This document shows positions 1 through 5,044 of a stretch of DNA of 5,234 nt, in pieces (positions within the stretch are counted from its first letter, which is position 1; every line of letters begins with the position of its first letter). Position numbers and translations under genes: made by a program. Below the pieces are notes generated by a model. It was not told the origin of the DNA. It did no database searches and saw nothing but the letters and a program-made list of their open reading frames with translations. This DNA is from an uncultured Nocardiopsis sp. (GTDB lineage Bacteria; Actinomycetota; Actinomycetes; Streptosporangiales; Streptosporangiaceae). The DNA is taken from positions 1 to 5,234 of the forward strand of contig CALGOD010000756.1 of assembly GCA_937957845.1 (NCBI GenBank), written 5' to 3'.

Positions 1-309
1 TCCGCGCTTTGAGGCCCCCGGCGGCGTCCGGCCAAGCTCCACGGCGACAAGGCCTACCACTCGCGGGCTCAGCGCCGCCGGCTGCGCGAACGTGGCATCG
101 GGGTGCGTCTGGCCCGTCCTGGCATCGAGTCCTCCCAGCGTCTGGGACGGTACCGATACAAGGTCGAGCGCTCCATCGCCTGGTTGGGCTCCTACCGCAG
201 GTTGAACGTGCGCTGGGAGCGCAAGGCCTCCACCTTCCTGGCCATGCTCGGCATCGCCTGCATCCTCATCCGCTACAAGCATCTGGCCAAGCACGCTGAT
301 GGCTTTTGA
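1..309 (+). pseudogene. IS5-family transposase, C-terminal part, in-frame stop
   Basis: This is the end of a DDE transposase that would cut and join the ends of an IS5-type insertion sequence. Reading frame 1 from position 13 to the TGA at 307-309 gives a typical IS5 C-terminus. 'KLHGDKAYHS' carries the second catalytic Asp (GAC at 46-48). 'RYKVERSIAWLGSYRRLNVRWERK' style sequence follows, with the catalytic Glu in YKVER (166-168), and then a hydrophobic 'FLAMLGIACILIRYK' tail. The Asp-Glu spacing of 40 residues fits the family. The same frame has a TGA at 10-12, where relatives usually have Arg before Gly-Pro-Arg, so a C-to-T change of CGA is the simplest explanation (inference). The first Asp and the N-terminus lie outside the window. 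An ATG at 103 exists, but a product from it would lack the Asp and be inactive. Family call is firm; pseudogene status is likely. Confidence 0.8.
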
Positions 310-318
310 GATGAGCTC
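304..318 (+). repeat. Probable right terminal inverted repeat of the IS5-type element
   Basis: The sequence TTTTGAGATGAGCTC overlaps the transposase stop codon and runs 9 nt past it. IS5-type elements in actinomycetes commonly end within a few bases to tens of bases of the transposase stop, so this is where the right end is expected. It is followed by TTAA, compatible with a short TA-rich target site. The left end is outside the window, so the inverted-repeat match and target duplication cannot be seen. The exact boundary is an inference. Confidence 0.35.
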
Positions 319-505
319 TTAACCGACCACAAAAACAAAAGAACAGCAACAGAACCGTAACTCCCTGAGGCATTACACCACGCACAAACTAAATCACCCA
401 GGATTTCCCCCAATTCGCTGTCAACCTTTTCGCGGTGGGAGCGTCCTTCTTTCTTTGCCTCGTCCACAGGACACGGACGCCGGGAGATCCCCCTCCGGTG
501 GCAGG

Positions 506-519
506 CCCGAACCGTCGGG
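506..519 (-). terminator. Possible hairpin terminator of the ABC exporter operon
   Basis: A perfect 5-bp stem (CCCGA/TCGGG) with a 4-nt loop lies 25-38 nt downstream of the permease stop codon on the minus strand. No T-run follows, as is common for actinomycete terminators, but a stem this short is weak evidence. The rest of the 319-543 spacer is visibly poorer in G+C than the flanking genes, with A/C-rich runs around 328-356, and shows no credible reading frame or RNA gene. Confidence 0.3.
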
Positions 520-543
520 AAGACCCAGAACTCCCGTGTCACC

Positions 544-1299
544 TCACCCCCTCAGGTCATCGAGACCGCGGCCGATACGAACACAGGCCACGGCTCCCGC
601 GACCAGCCCGACCAGGACCAGAACGCCGGCCGTCTGGAACACGGTGCCGGCGTCTCCGGCGACGGCGGCCTTGAGCATGGTCACCGCCCAGTGACCGGGA
701 GAGAGCGGGGCGATGGTCCGGGCCCAGGCGGGCATCATGGAGAGCGGTGCGAGGGCCCCGCCCAAGGCACTCACCGTCAGGGCCCCGACATCGCAGATGG
801 CGGCGAGTTCTCCGTGGCTGCGTACGAAGCCCGCCAGTGCGACGCCGATCGCCAGAAGGGTGAAGGACCACACGCAGACCGCGAACAGGATCAGCGGGAA
901 GGCCCCGGTGACCGGCATCCCGACCACCTGGGAACCGAAGAGCAGCAACAGGCCCTGCTGGACGACCAGGAGCACGAGGACCGGCAGCGTCTTTCCGACG
1001 AGCATCTCCACGATCGAGGCCGGACTCACGCGCAGCCTGTTCCAGGTGCGCCACGTGCGTTCGGTCAGCAGGGAGGGTCCCACGATCGCCAGCGAGAGCA
1101 CGGAGAACATCACCAGCAGACCGATGACCGTCTGGGCCCGACCGCCGTCGAGCAACGCGGCCTGGTAGAGCGGGCTGAAGACGAGCATGAGCACCATCGG
1201 CATGACCAGGTAGCTGACGAGGTGCCCGGGGTCGCGGAGGCGGAGCGTCATGTTGTGGCGGACCAGCAGCGCCAACCGGTGAGCGGCGTCAGCTCGCAT
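544..1299 (-). CDS. ABC-2 type exporter permease
   Basis: This is the membrane subunit of an ABC exporter and forms the translocation path for the ATPase encoded just upstream. The 251 aa have the usual ABC-2 length and layout. A short cytoplasmic N-terminus is followed by six hydrophobic segments at about residues 28-48, 57-77, 104-122, 134-158, 165-186 and 222-240. Between the second and third lies the typical motif 'TERTWRTWNRLRVSP' (79-93). Before the last is 'APLSPGHW' (197-204), the conserved region preceding the final helix. The ATG at 1299 lies inside the 3' end of the ATPase gene (11-nt overlap) and has only a weak G-rich upstream stretch, suggesting translational coupling and equal subunit production. 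The substrate cannot be told from sequence. Drug or antibiotic efflux (DrrB-like) is the common role in this family, and the adjacent TetR gene supports that. Confidence 0.9.
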   Translation of the reverse strand: MRADAAHRLALLVRHNMTLRLRDPGHLVSYLVMPMVLMLVFSPLYQAALLDGGRAQTVIGLLVMFSVLSLAIVGPSLLTERTWRTWNRLRVSPASIVEMLVGKTLPVLVLLVVQQGLLLLFGSQVVGMPVTGAFPLILFAVCVWSFTLLAIGVALAGFVRSHGELAAICDVGALTVSALGGALAPLSMMPAWARTIAPLSPGHWAVTMLKAAVAGDAGTVFQTAGVLVLVGLVAGAVACVRIGRGLDDLRG

Positions 1300-2128
1300 G
1301 GGCCACCGCCCGGTAGAGGTCGTCGAGGGTGGGTTGCCTCAGGTCCACCTTCCGGACGGGTTTAGTGGTGTCGGCGAGCATCCGGGCCAGGACGGCGGTG
1401 GGGGCGGTGGTGGACACGCATGTCTCCTCACCGTCGTCGAAGGTCAGATGGACCTCTCCCGGCAGGTCTTTGAGCAGCTCCGCCGCCGTTCCCCGGGCGA
1501 TGATCCGACCGCGGCGGGCCACGGCGATACTGGCCCCCAGTTCGGTGAGTTCGGGCAGATAGTGCGTGGTGTAGACGATCGTCGCGCCTTGTTCGGCCCT
1601 GGCACGCACCGCGTCGAGGAGGGACCGCCGCGTCTGGGGGTCGACGCCCGCGGTGGGCTCGTCCAGGAGCAGGAGCAGGGGCCGGTGGATCATGGCCGCC
1701 GCCGCCTGAACGCGGCGCTGTTGACCTCCGGAGAGCACTCCCACCCGCCGGTCGAGGAACTCCGCGAGCTGGAACGACTCGACGATCTCGTTCATCGCCC
1801 GGGTGAGGTTCCGGCGACGCAGGCCGTGCAGTCCGCCGAACAGGCGCAGGGTCTCCCGTGGGGTGACGGTGGGGTACAGCGCGAGGTGTTGGGGGGCGAG
1901 TCCGAGGACGCGTCGTGCGGCGCGGGGGACGCTTCCGTCGATCCGCACACTGCCGGCGTCGGGACGCAGCAGTCCCGAGGCGACGTTGGCGAACGTGGTC
2001 TTGCCCGCTCCGTTGTGCCCGACGAGCCCGACGACCTCACCGGGTTCGGCGACCAGGGTGAACCGATCCAGGGCACGGGCGGATCCGTACGACTTGACCA
2101 GGGAGAACACTTCTAAAACACTCAACAA
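1289..2128 (-). CDS. ABC exporter ATP-binding protein
   Basis: This cytoplasmic ATPase powers the ABC-2 permease encoded by the overlapping downstream gene. All nucleotide-binding motifs are present and intact: Walker A GHNGAGKT (37-44), Q-loop Gln80, signature LSGGQ (132-136), Walker B LLLLLDEP (151-158), D-loop around 160-163 and the switch His189. The C-terminal 60 residues, ending near 'PTLDDLY', resemble the small accessory domain of drug-exporter ATPases of the DrrA/CcmA-like group. The start is a TTG at 2128 or, with better spacing from AAAGGA, the TTG at 2125. The first ATG-free alternative downstream, GTG at 2110, would remove the 'LEV' of the first beta strand and is less likely. 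Codon 5 is TTA (2116-2114), rare in such genomes. The gene is divergent from tetR with a 54-bp gap holding a dyad, so repression by that regulator is likely. Substrate unknown. Confidence 0.93.
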   Translation of the reverse strand: MLSVLEVFSLVKSYGSARALDRFTLVAEPGEVVGLVGHNGAGKTTFANVASGLLRPDAGSVRIDGSVPRAARRVLGLAPQHLALYPTVTPRETLRLFGGLHGLRRRNLTRAMNEIVESFQLAEFLDRRVGVLSGGQQRRVQAAAAMIHRPLLLLLDEPTAGVDPQTRRSLLDAVRARAEQGATIVYTTHYLPELTELGASIAVARRGRIIARGTAAELLKDLPGEVHLTFDDGEETCVSTTAPTAVLARMLADTTKPVRKVDLRQPTLDDLYRAVAHAS

Positions 2129-2131
2129 GAA

Positions 2132-2137
2132 TCCTTT
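2132..2137 (-). promoter_or_regulatory. Shine-Dalgarno site that decides the ATPase start
   Basis: On the minus strand AAAGGA lies 3 nt before the TTG at 2128 and 6 nt before the TTG at 2125. The 6-nt spacing is the better one, so translation may start at the second TTG, giving 278 aa. It is too far (21 nt) from the GTG at 2110 to serve that codon. Confidence 0.55.
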
Positions 2138-2154
2138 TTGTTCACTGTAAACAA
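2138..2154. promoter_or_regulatory. Probable TetR operator, 17-bp dyad
   Basis: TTGTTCACTGTAAACAA is an imperfect palindrome centred on T2146: seven of eight arm pairs are complementary. It sits in the 54-bp gap between the divergent ABC ATPase and tetR genes. It abuts the ATPase Shine-Dalgarno site on one side and overlaps the putative -35 of tetR on the other. Size and position fit an operator bound by a TetR dimer controlling both directions. On the minus strand it contains TACAGT (2149-2144), a TANNNT-type -10 candidate for the ABC operon, so binding would block polymerase. The identity of the protein that binds is inferred from position only. Confidence 0.6.
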
Positions 2155-2176
2155 GTTCTTATATACGGTGTAGACT
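2148..2176 (+). promoter_or_regulatory. Candidate leaderless promoter of tetR
   Basis: TAGACT (2171-2176) fits the TANNNT -10 consensus. It ends 6 nt before the ATG at 2183, exactly the spacing of actinobacterial leaderless genes, where transcription starts on the A of the start codon. TAAACA (2148-2153) lies 17 bp upstream and matches four of six bases of TTGACA. No Shine-Dalgarno sequence precedes the ATG, which agrees with leaderless translation. An alternative -10, TATATA (2160-2165) with TTGTTC (2138-2143) 16 bp upstream, would give a leader of about 10 nt. Confidence 0.5.
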
Positions 2177-2182
2177 ACTGGT

Positions 2183-2836
2183 ATGGAAAAATCCAGGCAA
2201 GAGAGAAGGACACAGATCCTGGACATGGCTCTTCGACTCGCGGAGGAGCGCGGGCTGGGGGCGGTGTCGATGCGCGCGGTCGCGTCCGGGGTCGGCCTCA
2301 CTCCCATGGCCCTGTACAGGTACTTCCGCGACAAAGACGACCTTCTCGACGGGCTCGTCGGGCGCGTCCTCGGACGGATCCCCCTGCCCGACCCCGTGCT
2401 CGACTGGCGGGAGCGAATACTGGTGTGCGCCAGGGGAGCCCGCGCGGTGGCGCACCGGTATCCCCGGACGTTCCCGCTGCTGCTGTCCAGGCCCGCCGTG
2501 CTCCCCGGTGCGGTGCGTGTGGTGGACCCGCTCTACGCCGCACTCCTCGACGCCGGTGTACCGAAGGAGCGGGTGGCCGGCCTGGAGAGGATGATCAGCA
2601 CGTTCGTGCTGGGCTTCGCGGTCTCGGAGGTCAACGGCCGCTTCGGCGAGGGGAGCCTGGGCACCCGCGAGCGCCGGGAACAGCTCGATCCCGAGGAGTT
2701 GCCCGAACACCCCCGGCTCGGGAACGTGCTCGACCTTCCGGTGGACTGGGACGCCGAGTTCGAGGAGGGGATGGCCGGGTTGCTGGAGATGGTCGAGAAG
2801 GCCGGTTCCCCGGACGGAGCGGACGAGCGGGCCTGA
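2183..2836 (+). CDS. TetR-family transcriptional regulator
   Basis: This is a dimeric DNA-binding repressor that probably controls the divergent ABC exporter operon and itself, releasing DNA when a small ligand binds. The N-terminal TetR domain spans about residues 8-56. Its helix-turn-helix, 'SMRAVASGVGLTPMALYRYF' (29-48), is followed by the family's 'DKDDLL' (50-55). The C-terminal part resembles the TetR_C_1 type: Trp75, an 'HRYP' step at 91-94 and a terminal helix 'FEEGMAGLLEMVE' (193-205). Its ligand cannot be predicted. The 217-aa length is normal. The ATG at 2183 keeps the whole first helix, whereas the next in-frame Met (residue 15) would cut it. There is no Shine-Dalgarno site, consistent with a leaderless mRNA. 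Such genes usually sit beside their target, here a probable efflux pump, so local control is the best guess. Confidence 0.92.
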   Translation: MEKSRQERRTQILDMALRLAEERGLGAVSMRAVASGVGLTPMALYRYFRDKDDLLDGLVGRVLGRIPLPDPVLDWRERILVCARGARAVAHRYPRTFPLLLSRPAVLPGAVRVVDPLYAALLDAGVPKERVAGLERMISTFVLGFAVSEVNGRFGEGSLGTRERREQLDPEELPEHPRLGNVLDLPVDWDAEFEEGMAGLLEMVEKAGSPDGADERA

Positions 2837-2864
2837 CACCGGCCGCCTTCCGTGCGTCCCGCCC

Positions 2865-2893
2865 GAACCGTGTACGGCTCCCCCGGCTATCCT
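2865..2893 (+). promoter_or_regulatory. Putative promoter/operator region of the alditol oxidase gene
   Basis: TATCCT (2888-2893) is a reasonable -10 candidate about 74 nt before the oxidase ATG. Immediately upstream, where a -35 would lie, is the 16-bp dyad GAACCGTGTACGGCTC (2865-2880), with seven of eight arm pairs matching. No good -35 hexamer is visible, which could mean an activator-dependent or weak promoter. The dyad is unlike the one in the tetR-ABC gap, so a different regulator is implied. Position and symmetry are seen; function is inferred. Confidence 0.35.
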
Positions 2894-2898
2894 CCGAA

Positions 2899-2947
2899 AG
2901 TGCCGCCCGCCGTGGCGACACCGGGAGACCGGGGACCGCACGGCACT
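2899..2947 (+). other. Foldable 5' leader of the alditol oxidase mRNA
   Basis: AGTGCCG (2899-2905) and CGGCACT (2941-2947) form a perfect 7-bp inverted repeat enclosing 35 nt. The 5' arm begins where transcription would start if TATCCT at 2888-2893 is the -10, and the 3' arm ends 10 nt before the Shine-Dalgarno site. The loop contains two near-identical ACCGGG units (2920s-2930s). It could be an mRNA-stabilising hairpin or a control element. G/C-rich DNA makes such repeats fairly common, so this is a modest claim and matches no riboswitch class I recognise. Confidence 0.25.
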
Positions 2948-2957
2948 CCCCCACAAC

Positions 2958-2963
2958 GGAGGG
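2958..2963 (+). promoter_or_regulatory. Ribosome binding site of the alditol oxidase gene
   Basis: GGAGGG lies just upstream of the ATG at 2967 and fixes this as the start. The protein from this ATG begins with 'TNWAGN' at residues 9-14, where known alditol oxidases also begin. Confidence 0.75.
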
Positions 2964-2966
2964 CCC

Positions 2967-4223
2967 ATGCCCACACCGCGTACGCAGGCCACCAACTGGG
3001 CCGGCAACGTCACCTTCGGCAGCCCGCGGATCCACCGCCCCCGGACGGTCGACGAACTGCGCCGCCTCGTGTGTGAGAGCACGCGGATCCGCGCCCTTGG
3101 CAGCGGCCACTCCTTCAACCTCGTCGCGGACTCCGAGCACGCCCTGGTGCGCCTGGACGGTCTTCCTCCCGAAGCGGTGGTGGCCGAGCGGAACTCGACC
3201 GTCACCGTCACCGCGGGCATGCGCTACGCCGAGCTGGTCACCGCGCTGGACGCGGAGGGGTTCGCCCTGGCGAACCTGGCGTCGCTTCCCCACATCTCGG
3301 TCGCCGGGTCCTGCGCGACCGGCACGCACGGCTCGGGGGACGGCCTGCGCTGCCTGTCGGCCGCCGTCCGCGCGATCCAGCTCGTCGGCCCCGAGGGGGA
3401 CCTGACCTGGCTGAGCCGCGACGAGGATCCCGAGGTCCTTCCCGGTGCGGTCGTCGCGCTCGGCGCGCTCGGCGTGGTCACCCGACTCCGCCTGGACATC
3501 GAGCCGGCGTTCCGGATGGCCCAGCGGGTCCGGGTCGGGGTGCCTCTGGAGGAAGTGGCCGCACACGTCGACGACGTGTTCGGGGCGGCCTACAGCGTCA
3601 GTCTCTTCACCGACTGGCGTGAGGAGGGCATGGTGTGGCTCAAGCACCGCACCGACCGTGCGGAGAAAGGGTGGGGCGGTGGCCGCCCGGCGCAGCGGCA
3701 GGTGCATCCCGTCCCCGGGATGGCGCCCGAGCCCAGCACCGAGCAGATGGGGGTCGTCGGGCCCTGGTACGCGCGGCTTCCCCATTTCCGGCCCGAACTG
3801 GAGCCGAGCGCCGGCCAGGAGTTGCAGTCGGAGTTCTACGTGCCCCGTGGGTCCGTCGAGGCCGCCTTCACCGCCCTTCGCCGGATCGGGCACCTGGTGG
3901 CCCCGGTACTGCACGTCTCGGAGGTGCGGACGGTCCGCGCGGACGATCTGTGGTTGAGTCCCGCCCACGGCCGGGACTGCGTCACCTTCCACTTCACCTG
4001 GCACAGCGATCCGGCGGCCGTGACACGGGTCCTGACAGCCGTGGAAGAACGCCTCCTGCCGTTGGGCGCCCGCCCCCACTGGGGCAAGCTCACCACGATG
4101 GCCGCCGCGGACATCATCGGCGCGTACGAGCGCGCGGCGGACTTCGCGACCCTGATGCACGGGCTCGACCCCACCGGGAAGTTCCGCAACGCCTTCGTGG
4201 ACGACCTCTTCCCCCGGGGGTGA
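2967..4223 (+). CDS. aldO: FAD-dependent alditol oxidase (AldO type)
   Basis: The protein oxidises the terminal hydroxyl of sugar alcohols such as xylitol or sorbitol to the aldose, passing electrons from covalent FAD to O2 to give H2O2. It is soluble, with no signal peptide. At 418 aa it has the length of Streptomyces coelicolor AldO (from memory) and the same order of blocks: 'TNWAGN' (9-14), the FAD domain with GSGHSF (45-50; His48 matches the flavin-linking His), 'ASLPHISVAG' (105-114), 'ATGTHGSG' (117-124) and 'LGALGVVT' (165-172). The C-terminal ALO-type domain has 'SLFTDW' (212-217), 'HPVPGM' (247-252) and the final 'DPTGKFRNAF' (401-410). Residues matching the AldO active site are present: Ser106, Glu319, Arg321, Thr344, Lys374. 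The gene has a clear GGAGGG site. It lies 130 nt after tetR and probably has its own promoter. Related lactone oxidases (D-arabinono-1,4-lactone oxidase) share the fold, so the exact substrate is less certain than the family. Confidence 0.88.
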   Translation: MPTPRTQATNWAGNVTFGSPRIHRPRTVDELRRLVCESTRIRALGSGHSFNLVADSEHALVRLDGLPPEAVVAERNSTVTVTAGMRYAELVTALDAEGFALANLASLPHISVAGSCATGTHGSGDGLRCLSAAVRAIQLVGPEGDLTWLSRDEDPEVLPGAVVALGALGVVTRLRLDIEPAFRMAQRVRVGVPLEEVAAHVDDVFGAAYSVSLFTDWREEGMVWLKHRTDRAEKGWGGGRPAQRQVHPVPGMAPEPSTEQMGVVGPWYARLPHFRPELEPSAGQELQSEFYVPRGSVEAAFTALRRIGHLVAPVLHVSEVRTVRADDLWLSPAHGRDCVTFHFTWHSDPAAVTRVLTAVEERLLPLGARPHWGKLTTMAAADIIGAYERAADFATLMHGLDPTGKFRNAFVDDLFPRG

Positions 4224-4232
4224 GACGAGGTC
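4203..4232. terminator. Possible bidirectional terminator between convergent genes
   Basis: GACCTC (4203-4208) and GAGGTC (4227-4232) are perfect inverted arms. They enclose the 10-bp palindrome CCCCCGGGGG (4211-4220), which ends at the oxidase stop codon. The convergent genes are separated by only 10 nt, so transcripts from both sides must end here or overlap. There is no T-run on either strand. The symmetry is seen; terminator function is inferred. Confidence 0.35.
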
Positions 4233-4233
4233 C

Positions 4234-4647
4234 TCAGCGGTCGGCGGACCGGAGTCTGTGCCAGGCGGTCGTCCAACGTCGCCGCTCTCTCTCGTCCTCG
4301 CCGGCGCACGCGGTCACGAAGGCCATCAAGAACACGTAGCGGGGCAGCGCGCTACCCTCCAGGACCTCACGGAAGGTGGAGTGTCCGACCGCTCCCCCGC
4401 ACAGGTGCTCCAGTTCGCGGTAGGACCAGTCGCCCGCCCAGACGAGGTAGCGGCGCATGGTCAGCAGGAACTCGGCCGGGGTGCGGGCGTTCAGGGGGTT
4501 GGGGCGTCCGTCGTAGCCGGCCAGGGCGCGCACCGGAAGGCGGCTCTCGACGACGACGGCGTCGGTGGCCAGGACACGGTCCACCCAACTGGTGCGGCTC
4601 AGGGCGCTGTTCGGCCCCGTGGGCTCAAGAACACCCGTGGTGGTCAC
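4234..4647 (-). CDS. Small XRE-like helix-turn-helix DNA-binding protein
   Basis: This 137-aa protein is probably a transcriptional regulator. Residues 56-133 match a module frequent in actinobacteria: 'TPAEFLLTMRRYLVWAGDWSYRELEHL' style sequence, in which W70 and SYRELE (75-80) form the first helices. 'HSTFREVLEGSALPR' (89-103) follows as the recognition-helix region, then 'FVTACAG' (110-116) and 'WTTAWHRL' (125-132). The same module often caps larger NB-ARC or signalling proteins, but here it stands alone. The first 55 residues show no motif I recognise. The start is GTG at 4647, supported by AAGGAG 5 nt upstream. The gene converges on the alditol oxidase gene. Two near-identical 17-nt repeats upstream may be its operators. 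Its targets are unknown; autoregulation is a reasonable guess. Confidence 0.75.
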   Translation of the reverse strand: MTTTGVLEPTGPNSALSRTSWVDRVLATDAVVVESRLPVRALAGYDGRPNPLNARTPAEFLLTMRRYLVWAGDWSYRELEHLCGGAVGHSTFREVLEGSALPRYVFLMAFVTACAGEDERERRRWTTAWHRLRSADR

Positions 4648-4652
4648 ACCTT

Positions 4653-4658
4653 CTCCTT
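4653..4658 (-). promoter_or_regulatory. Ribosome binding site of the XRE-like gene
   Basis: AAGGAG on the minus strand lies 5 nt before the GTG at 4647. This ideal spacing selects the GTG over other possible starts. Confidence 0.7.
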
Positions 4659-4684
4659 ATTCCCCAGTCGACGAGCCTGGGATA

Positions 4685-4701
4685 CGGCTGTTCGGTCACA
4701 G
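4685..4701 (-). repeat. 17-nt direct repeat, copy 1 (putative operator)
   Basis: The minus-strand sequence CTGTGACCGAACAGCCG lies 38 nt upstream of the GTG start of the XRE-like gene. It has CTGT and ACAG ends arranged symmetrically around 6 nt. It precedes TATCCC (4684-4679), a weak -10 candidate, with TTGCTC (4709-4704) as a weak -35 at 19 bp. A factor bound here would sit inside the promoter. Confidence 0.5.
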
Positions 4702-4760
4702 GAGAGCAAAAGGGAAGAGAACGACGAAAGCCGGTGGACGGACCGTCTCGGAAGCAACAC

Positions 4761-4777
4761 CGACTGTTCGGTTACAG
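4761..4777 (-). repeat. 17-nt direct repeat, copy 2 (putative operator)
   Basis: The minus-strand sequence CTGTAACCGAACAGTCG matches copy 1 at 15 of 17 positions; both differences are transitions. It is in the same orientation, 76 bp further upstream of the XRE-like gene. A spacing of about seven helical turns would place both copies on the same face of the DNA. Confidence 0.5.
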
Positions 4778-4830
4778 AGAAATCTACCGGATGATCACGA
4801 CACACGAAAGCGGCGAGAGTCCCGATTCGG

Positions 4831-4851
4831 CAGGGGCATTGGCCTCCCCTG
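4831..4851. other. Small stem-loop in intergenic DNA
   Basis: CAGGGG (4831-4836) and CCCCTG (4846-4851) form a perfect 6-bp stem with a 9-nt loop. It is followed directly by the 8-bp palindrome GTCGCGAC (4852-4859). There is no T-run and no adjacent gene end, so no role can be assigned. Confidence 0.25.
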
Positions 4852-5024
4852 GTCGCGACGACCTGTATTTGTCTGCATCACTGTGGACTTTCTCTCCAAA
4901 ATCCACTTCAAGCCATCCAAAGAACGAGAGAAACGTCCACGACAGAAAAGGCCTCAGAGGCGCCCTGACCTGGGAGATCAGAGCGAGCCCCTCCCTGCTT
5001 CATGAATAGGCGAGCCCAAAATCC

Positions 5025-5044
5025 GGTTTGGGTCGACCAGAACC
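5025..5044. promoter_or_regulatory. 20-bp interrupted dyad, possible protein-binding site
   Basis: GGTTTGGGTCGACCAGAACC has 16 of 20 symmetric positions: a central GGTCGACC flanked by GGTT and AACC arms across 2-bp mismatches. It overlaps a separate 6-bp stem, CCCAAA/TTTGGG (5015-5020 and 5027-5032). It may belong to a regulatory region of a gene beyond the right edge, but no promoter or gene can be tied to it. Confidence 0.3.

Noticed and set aside
9..299. Open frame in the second forward frame across the transposase
   Set aside because: The transposase motifs are in frame 1. This frame is an Arg/Pro/Ala-rich shadow of it with no family resemblance.
273..542. Minus-strand open frame across the spacer left of the permease gene
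   Set aside because: It overlaps the transposase end and the A/T-rich spacer, lacks a family signature and would cover the likely operon terminator.
691..2116. Long plus-strand open frames opposite the ABC genes
   Set aside because: They are His/Gly/Arg/Gln-rich mirror frames of two clearly recognisable ABC proteins, produced by high G+C content.
2631..4160. 509-aa minus-strand open frame opposite the alditol oxidase gene
   Set aside because: It lies antisense to a gene with every expected catalytic residue, spans the tetR-aldO gap and has shadow-like composition.
4734..5009. Plus-strand open frame in the intergenic region
   Set aside because: It runs over the putative operator repeat and an A/T-richer stretch, has no ribosome binding site and its codon use is unlike that of the confirmed genes.
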